Shown one piece after another: positions 11,606 to 22,123 of a stretch of DNA of 64,000 bases. A program made the position numbers and the translations under genes. The stretch is taken from contig NW_003314310.1 in NCBI RefSeq assembly GCF_000143415.4, positions 622,611 through 686,610 on the forward strand. The letters are read 5' to 3'. The stretch is from Selaginella moellendorffii. Lineage: Eukaryota; Streptophyta; Lycopodiopsida; Selaginellales; Selaginellaceae. Position 1 is the stretch's first letter, and each line of letters opens with the position of its first letter. The notes under the pieces were generated by a model. It was not told the origin of the DNA and ran no database searches. It was given only the letters and a program-made list of their open reading frames with translations.

Positions 11606-12116
11606 CTGGCGACAACGGTGGGATAGGCGAAGTGAAGAGCACCCAAAGAACAAATACTGGAAGCCTTAGCCACAACTAAAAGAACAAGCCGAAGTCAAGA
11701 ATCAAGGGAAAAGTAAAAAAGAAACAAAAAGAAGAAAATCGACAAAAATCTACAGCAAGAAGCATGGCAAACATGCTAGAGACCAAGCGCTTGAAGACTA
11801 CGATCATCTAGTGATCGCCCACTTCTCAGAAAGTCCAAGCATCTTCCATAACCGCCTCTTGGTGAGAGGTTGATGACGAAGAATATTCTACACATCAGAA
11901 TATTTGAAGAATCTCCGACAAGAAATCAGAGCAAGCAAGTGTTAACGAGCATGAAAACATGAAGAACACTTGAAGATTGAAGCCACCCAAATCGCAGAAA
12001 ACTTGGGGTGTGAGTGTAATCGCTTTTAGCGAGAGGTTGAAGAAAACGAATATATCAAGAATTTGCGACAAAGAAACGACCAAAGAAAAATTCTAGCAGC
12101 TGGCGATGGAGGAAGA

Positions 12117-12320
12117 ATGAAAAAGCATAACTGCCCATTTGGAGATACAAGCTGTACAAGATACGAGGACTGCCTTTTGTGTGGATTCAAAAATTGTGCT
12201 AAACCATACAAGCAATGCTACCAAAATGGCGATGCAACACTTGCAAACAAGCAAAAGCAAGACTGCGAATCAGGGATGACATTGCCGCAACAGAAGAGAG
12301 AAAGAAACGAGAAGAAATAG
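12117..12320 (+). CDS. Small Cys-rich ORF in the gag-only element
   Basis: A 67-residue ORF with an ATG start. Six cysteines occur in the first 30 residues (CPF..C..CLLC..C..C), which could bind zinc, followed by a charged Lys/Gln-rich tail. It lies between the 5' LTR and gag on the element's coding strand. No family recognised; expression unknown. Confidence 0.35.
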   Translation: MKKHNCPFGDTSCTRYEDCLLCGFKNCAKPYKQCYQNGDATLANKQKQDCESGMTLPQQKRERNEKK

Positions 12321-12590
12321 CCCACGAAAATGACACCAAAAAGAGTGACGATAGTTTAGAAAAAGAAGAAAAACAGAGCACTAGTTGCTTTCAAGAATTC
12401 AAAGAAACAGTCTTGCGACTATTACACAATTTGTGCAGCAAATTGAAAGAACCAAAGGGGAGGAATGATAAAAGAGAATGAACAATCACCAAAATTTTGT
12501 AGCCCACATGAGGAGAGCGATAACAATGACGCAAAATGGAAATTTTGGGCTTGCACGAGAGACCAGCGAGATGAGGAAATCCCTTGATAG

Positions 12591-13139
12591 ATGCAAGATT
12601 CTCAAAACTTTTTAGAAGCCATCAAGCAGCTGCCATCTGAGATTCAGGAACGAATCTTTAATTTAGTTCACAACACATTAGACAAGGAGAACTATACACC
12701 AATTTGCAACGGCGCTATCATACACGGCGCACAGTTTATAGGAAAACAAGATAAACAAGAATTGTATACGTGGAGAATCATCCTCGAGCTCTCGTGGAGA
12801 TCTTTCGTGTACATCGAACAAGAATTTATTTGTCTCAAGGAAGAAGTTGAGTGGCATACTTGGGACGCTGTCACTCGAATTTACGAAGAAATTCCAAGGT
12901 TCCTACTTAGAGAAATACAGGAAATACTTGGACAGCAATTTGTAAGAGGATTTATTACACCGGTTGGAAGTGCAATACATGAGCTTATTGACCTCAAGAT
13001 AAAGGAAGGACTGTGGGCAAAAGAGTGCTGGATAAACCCGCGCACACATAGGCTTAAAGCAACAAGAATCTGTTGGAAACTATACTGTGACGTGTGGACG
13101 TCATTAGAGACTAGAAACATACAAGAATTAGGACATTAA
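12591..13139 (+). CDS. Unknown 182-residue ORF upstream of gag
   Basis: ATG start and an intact frame of 182 residues. The start has an F-box-like run (LPSEIQERIFNLV), followed by Trp-rich helical sequence. It is intact in an element whose other genes are gag-like, so it may be under selection in the element. The F-box resemblance is weak and no function can be assigned. The gag-only element has no obvious need for it, which makes it a possible captured host gene or an accessory protein. Confidence 0.4.
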   Translation: MQDSQNFLEAIKQLPSEIQERIFNLVHNTLDKENYTPICNGAIIHGAQFIGKQDKQELYTWRIILELSWRSFVYIEQEFICLKEEVEWHTWDAVTRIYEEIPRFLLREIQEILGQQFVRGFITPVGSAIHELIDLKIKEGLWAKECWINPRTHRLKATRICWKLYCDVWTSLETRNIQELGH

Positions 13140-13198
13140 AAATACAACCACTGCTATATTCAGCATTTTTAAATATTACTATCGACTGGGAAACACAA

Positions 13199-13477
13199 AT
13201 GCTCATAGTGAGAGCTCGCATTCCCGTACGACCAACATATTGTAAGAGACCAAAACAATTATTCAAGAATTTAGAAAAGATTGGACTCCTAAAGAGAGTT
13301 GCAATCGTTTGCATACCTGCTCGATCCCAAAGTTGGAGAGCAGCACCAAATATTACTAGCGAACAGCTACACCGATCAATTTATGACACAACCGACCTCC
13401 TTCCAACAAACAAAATCGTGCTTACTTACACCACCAAATTTTTCAAATACAAGACCTTTCCTGAGCTAGACTCGTGA
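13199..13477 (+). CDS. Small basic ORF upstream of gag
   Basis: A 92-residue ORF with an ATG start, rich in Arg/Lys in its first half, 60 nt after the 182-residue ORF and 240 nt before gag. Not recognised. It could be the continuation of an upstream product after splicing or frameshifting. Confidence 0.3.
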   Translation: MLIVRARIPVRPTYCKRPKQLFKNLEKIGLLKRVAIVCIPARSQSWRAAPNITSEQLHRSIYDTTDLLPTNKIVLTYTTKFFKYKTFPELDS

Positions 13478-13717
13478 AAGTGACCTGGAGAAGAAACTCG
13501 GGAAGAATCGAGAAACAAACACTCGATTGAAGACTCAAGACATAAGAGCTTGACTTCGCATTTATATGACAAAATACAAACCTGCAAAAGACTCAAGACA
13601 CAAGAGCTTGACTTTGCAATCTATGAAAAACAACATTTGATTCAACACACCGTAGATGAATCACAAAATTCAGGAAGTTTACCTCGGCATTTAAGTCGAG
13701 AAGATTTAGAAAACTGA

Positions 13718-15517
13718 ATGCACAAACATAAACCAGACCCAATCAAGATCCGGGAAAGAGATCTTCGACAAAAGAATCGCGAAGTGAAAAAGGAAGAGAT
13801 AGAAAAAGAGAAACTAGAACAACAACAGCAACAAATTTTAGAAACAATATTAGAGAAGTACGACAAGGAGGATAAAGAAATTCAAGTTGCCGAGTCGAGC
13901 AACTCAGTCAAAGATAACAAAGAACTAAATAGTGAAGACGCCCCAAAGTTTGAGGCATTTGAAGAAGCCGAATACATAGCCCCAAAGTTTTACTCCAATC
14001 CAGACTCACCAGAACAACAACTTCACCAACAAAGTCTACAATTTCAAATGGCAATCATCAATCCAGCGACAGCCATAGGGAACATGATTTCCTATCCCAT
14101 TTTTACTGGTGGAAAAACCGAAGATGCAAACCAGCATCTTAAACAATTTGATCAAATTGTAAAGATGAACAAACAGGAAATGCATCGAGAAATACTTTTC
14201 CCATACACACTTAAAGGAAAAGCACTCGATTGGCATAATACACTCGATGATGTTTTGACCCATGATGAAAAGGTCACACAATTCAAGGAGCAATTCCAGA
14301 CCGGTGGAACTCCAGAAGAACATTATGAGATCATCAAAAACTTCAAGCAAAAATCACGTGAAGGAATTCAAGATTACACTCGAAGATTTAAGTTTCATGC
14401 AAAGCGCTGCAAGGATTTGATAACAGATAAAGAAAAGAGCTTAACCTATATCCAAGGACTAAAAGAAATCTATAGAAACATGGTAGCAATTGCTACTGCA
14501 ACAGAGAATCCAGACGATGAAAGTGTTGATACACTCTCCAAAGAAATCCTCACATTGGAAAAGAGATTCAAGCAATTCACAAAAGCTATACCTTCACAAA
14601 CCGATGACGGTTCAGATGATGAAGAAGAGGAAGAAATACGCATTAAGACAAAGAAGAAAACACCAAAAGACCAAGACTTGAAGGATATAATCAGGAAAAT
14701 CTCACAAACCAAACTCAAAGCAGGAGTGTGGTGTACAAAGTGTAAAAATGAAGGACATACATATTTGGAATGCAAATTTCAGCTTCCAAAATGTCAAATT
14801 TGCGATAGAGAAGGCCATATAGCCAAGAATTGCCGATTTAGGAATACAATGGAAGTTTCAAGAATCAAGAATACTTCTCGTCGAGAGCCCAATCTTCGAT
14901 ATCAAGGAAACTGGAATCAAAATGCACGACCACTACGCAATGAACCTCCAAGATATAACAATTATTATCAACGTGATGATAATTTGTACAATCAAAGAGG
15001 AAACTTTTACCGTCAGAACAATCGCAACTACAATAGAATACCCCCTCAAGATCAAAGACCAAACAACTATTCTGGAAACTATGGAAGAAACTACAATGCA
15101 TATCAGCAACGTGATGGACCTCGTGACAACTACCAATGTCCTCCCCCACGAAATTACAATTATGATCAAAAACCATATTGCAACTATAATCAAAGACCAC
15201 CTCAAGCTCAAGGTTACAATTACAACCAGCGACTTGCACCACAACAAGATAATCGACCTCGGCAACCTTACCAAAATGCAAATCGTGAAAATAACCAAGG
15301 AGTAAACAATCAGGCTCCGAGGCCAAGACCACCAGCAGCACGGAATGTTGAGGTGGAAATTGACGAACCACAAACTTTTGAAGAACCAGCAATACGAACT
15401 ATCACGAGACAACAATACAAGTCTCAGCAACCAGATAATCTGGAAGAACAAGATTACAATGATGAACTGGAAATTATCCCAGAAACCGAATGGAAGAAAA
15501 AGCAAGAAAATACTTAA
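13718..15517 (+). CDS. Gag polyprotein with two zinc knuckles
   Basis: 599 residues from an ATG. The N-terminus is a charged coiled coil (EKEKLEQQQQQ). The retrotransposon gag domain follows (YPIFTGGKTEDANQHLKQF; LKGKALDWHNTL). Then come an acidic patch (DDEEEEE), two CCHC knuckles (CTKCKNEGHTYLEC and CQICDREGHIAKNC) and a long Asn/Tyr/Arg/Gln-rich tail. This is the Ty3/gypsy gag plan. It forms the particle shell and binds RNA. The frame is intact, unlike most element ORFs here, which suggests recent activity. No protease follows. Confidence 0.85.
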   Translation: MHKHKPDPIKIRERDLRQKNREVKKEEIEKEKLEQQQQQILETILEKYDKEDKEIQVAESSNSVKDNKELNSEDAPKFEAFEEAEYIAPKFYSNPDSPEQQLHQQSLQFQMAIINPATAIGNMISYPIFTGGKTEDANQHLKQFDQIVKMNKQEMHREILFPYTLKGKALDWHNTLDDVLTHDEKVTQFKEQFQTGGTPEEHYEIIKNFKQKSREGIQDYTRRFKFHAKRCKDLITDKEKSLTYIQGLKEIYRNMVAIATATENPDDESVDTLSKEILTLEKRFKQFTKAIPSQTDDGSDDEEEEEIRIKTKKKTPKDQDLKDIIRKISQTKLKAGVWCTKCKNEGHTYLECKFQLPKCQICDREGHIAKNCRFRNTMEVSRIKNTSRREPNLRYQGNWNQNARPLRNEPPRYNNYYQRDDNLYNQRGNFYRQNNRNYNRIPPQDQRPNNYSGNYGRNYNAYQQRDGPRDNYQCPPPRNYNYDQKPYCNYNQRPPQAQGYNYNQRLAPQQDNRPRQPYQNANRENNQGVNNQAPRPRPPAARNVEVEIDEPQTFEEPAIRTITRQQYKSQQPDNLEEQDYNDELEIIPETEWKKKQENT

Positions 15518-16100
15518 AGCAATTCAAGCTGAATTGCAAGCACAAGATCCAGAAACAATCAAAGAACACGATAAACAATCAAACAATCAAGAAACAAGAA
15601 GTTTTACCCAAGAGGAGCTGGCACCTGTTCAGCAGAAAGAAAAGTTTCATGTGGAAGAGCAAGCTAAAGCAAGGTTGAAGCAAAACCTGGTGGAAGATGA
15701 ACAGCCTGATCAGATTGAGCAACCAGCAGAAGAAGACGAAGACCTACAGTGGATAAAGGGGTTTCAGACGCAGGAACTTGAGGTGGTGCTTCCGAAGTTT
15801 TGTGAGCAGACGGAGCAGAAGAAAAATTCAGTGCCAGAGTTTGGCGTGGAACAGGCAGCAGTTGGACAAGCTGGCTTGGAGCAGAAAGCTGTTGTGAAGA
15901 AGAAAGAAGAAGATGTTAGACAACAAAGAGGTGTAGAAGTTCAGAACCTTGTGGAGCAGCCATCAAGAGGAGCCGTATACCCAGGCCAAAGTTTGAACTT
16001 GAAGGTGGCTGGTGTGAAGTTGGTGAAGAGACGAGGAAGTGTGTTTCTCAGGTTCTGGTGGGACAGAGGCAAGCTGGTTTCATCCTTTGTAGCTTTGTAG
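15518..16100 (+). CDS. Open frame after gag, charged, unknown
   Basis: A plus-strand frame different from gag's, open across the gag stop (from about 15345) and ending at 16098-16100. It is very rich in Glu, Gln and Lys and ends in a basic/aromatic segment (KLVKRRGSVFLRFWW). It may be joined to gag by frameshifting or may be untranslated. No protease motif (DSG/DTG) is present where one would be expected. Confidence 0.3.
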
Positions 16101-16399
16101 GAGTAGAGTAAGTAAGTAGTAAAGCAGCAAAACTGAAAGCCGTCCAGGAGAAGTCGTGGCTGTTTCAAGTCGGATGTTTAAAGTTTCGAGAAGAGGCGTT
16201 TGTGCAACCGATCTCGGGAAGAAGCTGGTCAAATTCAGATCACAAGACTTTGAGGAAGCAGCTTAGACTTATGAAGAGGAGGAAGAGGAGGAGGAACCGC
16301 ATGAGGGAACGGCTACCCATGATGCAGCGATGGAGCAGTGACTGCGGGACGCAGCACAAGGCAGTCATGGGAGAGTGGAGAAGGGAGAAAAAGACAAGC

Positions 16400-16793
16400 T
16401 CGAGGATTCAAGCTTAGGAAAGTAAGCTTGAGAGGTTCAAGGTTAGGACTGTATTCCTAACCTTGACATGAGCAGTAGCGACTATAAAAGTAGGACTTAG
16501 AATGTTTTTAGACTTATCCCTAATACAAAATACATTGCAATACATCGTCATTCTGCCTATCTCTTCGGCTCTTCACAGCAATGTCTTACTTACCCACTGC
16601 CTTCAAGGGATCAAAGGCGTGGGACTAGCACCTTCAAGCACATGTTCACAGTCTCTACTTGGTTTGGCACAAGCAGGTAAGTGCACTCATCTCGTAGTGT
16701 AGTTTTAGTTTTAGGGACTAGATTAGATTTGAAACTCCTAGGAAAATCTCGTGTGGACGTTTCCTCCCAGTCCAGAGATTCCAAAGGTTTTCA
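16400..16793 (+). repeat. 3' LTR of the gag-only element
   Basis: The last 104 bp equal the 5' LTR fragment. A TATAAAA box is near 16486. A purine-rich tract lies just upstream. The left boundary is approximate because the 5' LTR is truncated. Ends TTTTCA and passes directly into element ORF1. Confidence 0.65.
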
Positions 16794-17670
16794 ATTTCCC
16801 AATGTTGCATGTCGGTAAGATGCTTCCAGTGTCTGTTTTGACCACTGTACTGCATCCGGTCGTAACCAAGCCGCCATCTGGATCCAGTCGGATGCCTCCA
16901 AGGGGGATGTCCATCCTAAAGGATTCGTTAGCGTCCAGAACTTATGCGGTTCTGGAAGGCGGTGGGAGGCTGCATCGAGAACTCTTGTGGTGGCGAAGGG
17001 AAATTTCCATCCACTCAAATTCTCCAACGGGTCAAACATGATACGACCATTATCAATGCGGTCCACGTTTGCTCCTTCCAGAGTATCTGGCTGTGACGGG
17101 ATGAGTCCAGTCATGAGCGTCCGTGCACTCTGGCTCAAGAACTCGAAGCCATTGCTGAGGTCGATCTGTGGTTTTCCCAGATCAATACCTTTCCCGTACG
17201 AGCCTTTATACCCTGTAACCCGGTTGTATTCTTGGGACCATTGGAGCATTTTCCAAGTGATCCTTGGTTCGGCGGAGGAGAAATTAACGAGTTCTTTTTC
17301 CATGTCCGCCATCCACCGTCGTAGTAGAGCCTGGTTATCATTGACTCGATCGGTAAGGAGTGTCCAGACTAGGCGCCACCATTCTTTGGTTTCAACCTGC
17401 TGGAAGAGGCAGAGGTATCACTTGTTCTCGCCAACTGCCTCGGATTCCGGCACTGTGAGCAGCTTGTCCGCAATGTTTTTCTCATATGCAAAAATCTCAT
17501 GTAAGCGCTCAGGTTTCTTTGCGGCTAACAGCAGTAAGAAGTACTGCACTGCCGGGACGGGAGCCACAAAATCATCAGTGTTCGCGTACTCCGTCATCTC
17601 GGGTAGCCAGAAATCCTGGAAAGCCACGCATCAGTCCATATCCGGTATGGCGGGAAAGTAGGGATGGATC
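16794..17670 (-). pseudogene. ORF1 of the reverse-transcriptase element, N-terminal part
   Basis: Minus-strand frame continuing into the ORF1 sequence left of the nested element. Open from about 17670 to 16794 except for one TGA near 17417. Contains W-rich sequence (TKEWWRLVWTLL) and no recognised domain. The 16794-17105 part is the right copy of the duplicated segment. Confidence 0.5.
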
Positions 17671-17733
17671 GCATGGCGTTTTGTATCGGCAGCCAGGTAT
17701 CACACCCTGGCACGGCTGTCCCTCGCGGGTATT

Positions 17734-18253
17734 TTTGGTTAAGCAGATCGACTAGGCCGTTTTCGGTACATTCGTCCGAGGCATAGGATCATCCGCCCGG
17801 TAACCCGGTACTGACCACGACCAAAACGATTTCCCTAAACAATTCCTATGTCACCTCCTACTGTTTGGGTGTCCGGGGGGTACCTGTATCATGGAAGACG
17901 AGGATTAGTAATGCAATCTCCGCTAGCTCTATCTCTCATTTTGTGAAAGTATGAAGCTAGGTCTCAAAACTGAACTGAGATTTGCACGACTGATGCTCGC
18001 GAGCCAATGTACTCAGGTACATGCCCGGGCCACACATCAGAAGTGACTTCCAAAGATTAGAGCTAAGGAACATGCTCAACCTGATCGCTATCTGTTGACT
18101 CATGGATCTCGCCGTCTGGACCAGTCGCTGTCATCCCGTCTTTTTTCTAAGCGGATGATTAGAAGCTGGAACAGTCGAGAGTACAAGCACTACCTGGGCA
18201 GAGTCAGTAAGAACCCCTTGTGTCGCTGTGGTGTTTAGTTCCAGCGCTCTGTA
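17734..18253. repeat. Right long direct terminal repeat of reverse-transcriptase element
   Basis: Near-identical partner of 6876-7396. Because the element reads leftward, this is its 5' repeat. About 60 bp separate it from the upstream end of ORF1. Confidence 0.7.
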
Positions 18254-18333
18254 CTGTAAATAGTACTGTAAACAGTACTGTAAATAAGATGACGATCCCT
18301 GTAAACAGTACTGTAAATAAGATGACGATCCTG
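18254..18333. repeat. Short tandem repeat around GTACTGTAAA
   Basis: Repeats of ACTGTAAA(C/T)AGT, including two units of about 30 bp ending AAGATGACGATCC, directly after the terminal repeat. Confidence 0.55.
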
Positions 18334-18354
18334 CAAAATTTAGGTATCAAGGAA

Positions 18355-18610
18355 GTATAGAATTTTAGCACAAGAGTGTCTAAATGCCATACATGGATGA
18401 TGCCATTGTCACCACCAGTGGCAAGCTGCCATTTGAAACTGGGAATTTGGGGAATTTGACAGTGAAGTGTTTGTTCTTGAGAACCACATGCCTGTTCCAA
18501 GAGATCACGTTAGCATCCATGTCGTGGACTTTCACCACCGTTTTGAAAGTACTAGTGGAAACTCCCACTGTTCCATCAGAGGAGCAAGCTACAAGCTCAA
18601 AAGTAAACTT
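18355..18610 (-). pseudogene. GRWD1-type WD40 protein fragment
   Basis: Minus-strand pieces read VACSSDGT, then VKVHDMDANVISWNR, then, across a short candidate intron, LATGGDNGIIHVWHL. The order and the NVISWN signature match the glutamate-rich WD-repeat proteins (GRWD1) that act in ribosome assembly. Only about one and a half WD blades are present and the ends run into unrelated DNA. It lies 200 bp before the Helitron coding similarity, so it may be captured host DNA. The fragment is not functional. Confidence 0.5.
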
Positions 18611-18809
18611 AATATAAAAGCAACAAAGAAAGATGATTCAGTTGCCTGGATGAAAGAAAAGCAAGGCTTAGCTAAAGGAAAAGTTTGATCAATCAGTTCA
18701 AAGCATGACGTGAGATTTCTGTGGTGTGCTGAACTCCAATCCAAAGCAAATCCTTCCACCCCATGAGAAACAAGTTGGAGGGGTGCCTGGTTTGTAAGCA
18801 TGGTGGTGG

Positions 18810-21696
18810 ACCTTCAACTTTTGGTGGTGGACCTAGAGCAATGCAACAAAATTATTAAGATGTAATAGCAATTTTTGCTCATTACTCAAAACTAGATATT
18901 TTCATTACTTTCACTTGCAACCCTAAATAGCCAAAAATTATAGAAAAATTACATCCAAATGAAGGTCTTGAAAACCATCTTGATTTGGTTTCTAGAGTTT
19001 TCCATATTAAACTTAAAGAATTTTTGAAAGTCATAACAGAAAAACATGTATTTGGAAAATATATAGCATATATATATGTAATTGAGTTCCAAGAAAGATG
19101 TCTCCCACATTGTCATTTTCTAAGAATTCTAGCCCATGAAAATAAAATTAGAGACCATGATGCAATTAATCAATATATCATGGCTGAATTACTAAATCCT
19201 CATGACAAGCCTGAACGTTTTGAAAAAATTACATTGCAAATGATGTATAGACCATGTGGACTTTTTTATTCTAATAGTCCTTGCATGGAAAATGGTTCTT
19301 GCTTGAAAGGTTTTCCAAAAAAATTTAATTATGAAACAATATTTTCAATTAATGGATATCTAGATTATTATAGACCAGACAACAGACATATAATTTTTAA
19401 AAATGGTTGTCATATGGATAACCATTGGGTTGTACCTTATAACAAGTACCTCTATAAAAAATATAAAGCTCATATAAATATTGAAATATGTGCAACTATA
19501 AAAAGTATTAAATATTTATTTCAACATGTTTACAAAGGTTATGACGGTATCACTATTAAAATCCATTCAGCAATTCAACAACATGATAATAGTTTAAATT
19601 GAGCTTGTTATGTTTATGCTCTAGAAGCTATATAGAAACTTTTTTAATTTAAAATGCATGGCTATCCAACACCTATAATCCGTCTTCTTGTTCATCAAGA
19701 AAAATTTTAAAATGTCTATTTCATTGAAGGTAATGAGAAAATTGAACTTCAAAGAGCTACTCAAAATAATACTATATTAACAAAATGGTTTAAATTAAAT
19801 AGACATAATCCAAATGCAAGGCAATATATGTATCCTGAAATTCCTCTACATTATACATATAATAAACACACTCATTAGTGGCAGATTAAACATTAACAAA
19901 ATATTATTTCACAAATATATTCTATTTCCCCATCTAATACTGAACTTTATCATTTATATTTTATATTGCTTTACAAAAGAGGGGCTACTTCTTTTAACGA
20001 TCTAAAAATAGTTCATAATACTTATTTAAAAATATTTCAACTTATTGCATTTGCTATAGGACTTTTAGCAAATAATACAAAATGGGAAAAATGTTTACAA
20101 GATGCTTGCTTTTTCAAAATGCCACCACAATTAAGACAACTATTTGTTTTTTATGTATCTTTTGTAGTCCAAAAACTCTGTATTCCTTATGGAAAAAATT
20201 AAAAAACTCTTTTTTTGAAGATTTTATGCTAACAGATCCATTACTTTGTCATAAGTTTGTTTTACATGATATAAATAAAAAATTCAATTTATATAGAAAA
20301 TCCAATTAAGACTATAAATTGCCTTTATCTTATACAAACTTTGATACAAATAATCATATTAATTTGACATAGTTCATTCATTCTGTAGAACAAAATTTAC
20401 TTCAGTTTAATGATAAACAACAGATTATATATAATGATATCCTTAGCATGATCAACAACCCAACTGAGTAAAAATTGATATATTTTCATCAATGGTCTTG
20501 ATGGTACTAGTAAAAATTTTCACCTTAACACTCTTATACATATATTTCAACTTCTAAACAAAAATGTAATTAGTGTTGCCTGGACAAATATTGCAAACAC
20601 TTTACTGCATAATGATCAAGCATTATATATGACTTTTAAATTTCATGTTCCAATAAATGAAACTTCTATTTTTGATATTACAGCTAATAGTGAAGTAGGC
20701 CAAAAAAATAAAAATGCACATGTGTTAATATAGGATGAAATTAATATGGTTCACGCACATGCATTTTCTACCATTAATTTAGCATTACAAGATATAAAAA
20801 AATGAATTACCTTTTGGAGGAATTATTATTATTACAAGTGGTGACTTTAGATAAACACTACTAGTTATTCCACATGGTCATCAAGCACAAATTGTTTCAA
20901 ATTTAGTAAAAATGAATAGGTTATAGAAATTTTTTAGAACACTTACACTAAAAAGGAATATGAGACTAATTGAAAATAACTCTTTATGGGCTGATTGGCT
21001 TCTTCAAATTGGAAATGGTAATAATTACGTGAAATTACCTAATTTGCCTTCAGAATCTATTGTATTACCTTACACACAAGTAATAATGTCCTTTGTTGTT
21101 GGTTTTGTTTTCCCATCTCTACAGGATATTTTAGACCCCTACATTGCATCTAATAAAGTCATACTTACCCCACTTAATGATGATACTTTCTCATTAATAA
21201 TGCTATAGTCTCTTCCTTACCTGGTGATATACATATTTATAAAAGTGTTGACTTAGTTGATACTAAACACCTAGAAGATTTTCCAATTGAATTTCTAAAT
21301 TTAATTACTCCTTTTAGTCTTCCACCACATAAACTCTTGCTTAAAGAATGTATTATCCTTATTCTATTAAGGAATATATGTCTATTGACTGGACTATGTA
21401 ATGGTACACACCTCATACTTAAACATGCCTTGTCAACAATTTTAGACTGTGAAATTATATTAGGCCAATTCAAAGGTACACAAGCTTTCATCCCTCAATC
21501 ACACTCACACCTTCAAACACAGAAATTCCATTTAAAATGTTTAGAAGACAATTTCTAGTGCATTTAGGGTATTGTCTTACAATCTCTAAATGTCAAAAAC
21601 AAACATTTGACCAAGTTGGAATACATTTGCCACATCCACCCATGGCCAACTTTATGTGGCTTTATCAAGACGCACATCACTAAGTATTAAAGTATA
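18810..21696 (+). mobile_element. Decayed Helitron (Rep/helicase)
   Basis: AT-rich and full of stops, but the domain order is clear. PRAMQQNY (18.83 kb) and FITFTCNP (18.9 kb) lead into an open block 18985-19602 with the HUH motif LPHCHFL of the Rep endonuclease and a CGLFYSNSPC region. Helicase pieces follow: a DEINMVH Walker B-like motif (20.74 kb), GGIIIITSGDF-type residues (20.82 kb), LTLKRNMRL (20.95 kb), FIPQ..F (21.5 kb) and motif VI YVALSR (21.65 kb). The N-terminal zinc part and Helitron termini (5' TC, 3' hairpin with CTRR) were not found. Clearly inactive. Confidence 0.8.
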
Positions 21697-21894
21697 AAAC
21701 ACATCACTCCAAGGATAGTTATTCCTTTTGAGTCCTTCTACTTTCAGTATCAACATAGTATATAAAGAGGTTTTATATTAAATCCTCCATGCATTGTTTG
21801 TAGCACTAAAACAAATTCTTGATATAAGTCTAATGAACAAATAAAATAGCCTACTAATAGGACAGCATATGCTAGGCAAGTGTTAGTCTATCAT

Positions 21895-22065
21895 AAGGAG
21901 TTGCCAAACTTTCTGGGCCGCTAGATCTAGCCAATCACAGCCGTCTGATTGGGGGTAACTGTAAAGGGGTTATTTCTTTAACCATGATATTTGCTCCTAG
22001 CCAATGGGAAACCGTATAGTGTGCAGTGACACATGGCATATATAAAGTGTTGACTATGACTTGCA
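21895..22065 (+). repeat. Dispersed repeat, copy 2
   Basis: Pairs with 3878-4100 but has only GGGGG where copy 1 has about 16 G. Contains CCAATGGGA and TATATAAAG-like promoter sequence. Confidence 0.5.
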
Positions 22066-22123
22066 CTCATGGTCTGTCAAGCGAATTGGTTTTGTTTTGT
22101 AATGTTTTTCTAGGGTTTATGAA

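Larger units (their letters stand above)
11502..16793 (+). mobile_element. Gag-only LTR retrotransposon (TR-GAG-like), nested
   Basis: Plus-strand element with a truncated 5' LTR (11502-11605), a possible primer-binding site beginning TGGCGACAACGG (11607), four or five ORFs including a large gag, a purine-rich tract (about 16370-16395) and a 3' LTR (about 16400-16793) with a TATAAAA box near 16486. No protease, reverse transcriptase, RNase H or integrase is present, so it would depend on a partner. The decayed Ty3/gypsy element at 32.7-39.6 kb has a related gag and may represent the partner lineage. Confidence 0.7.

Noticed and set aside
14865-15505. Long minus-strand open stretches opposite the gag tail
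   Set aside because: Caused by Asn/Gln/Tyr-rich codons on the sense strand; hydrophobic composition is an artefact.
11171-17105. The 314-bp duplication as a target-site duplication
   Set aside because: LTR integrases make 4-6 bp duplications, and the left LTR is truncated, so another mechanism is needed.
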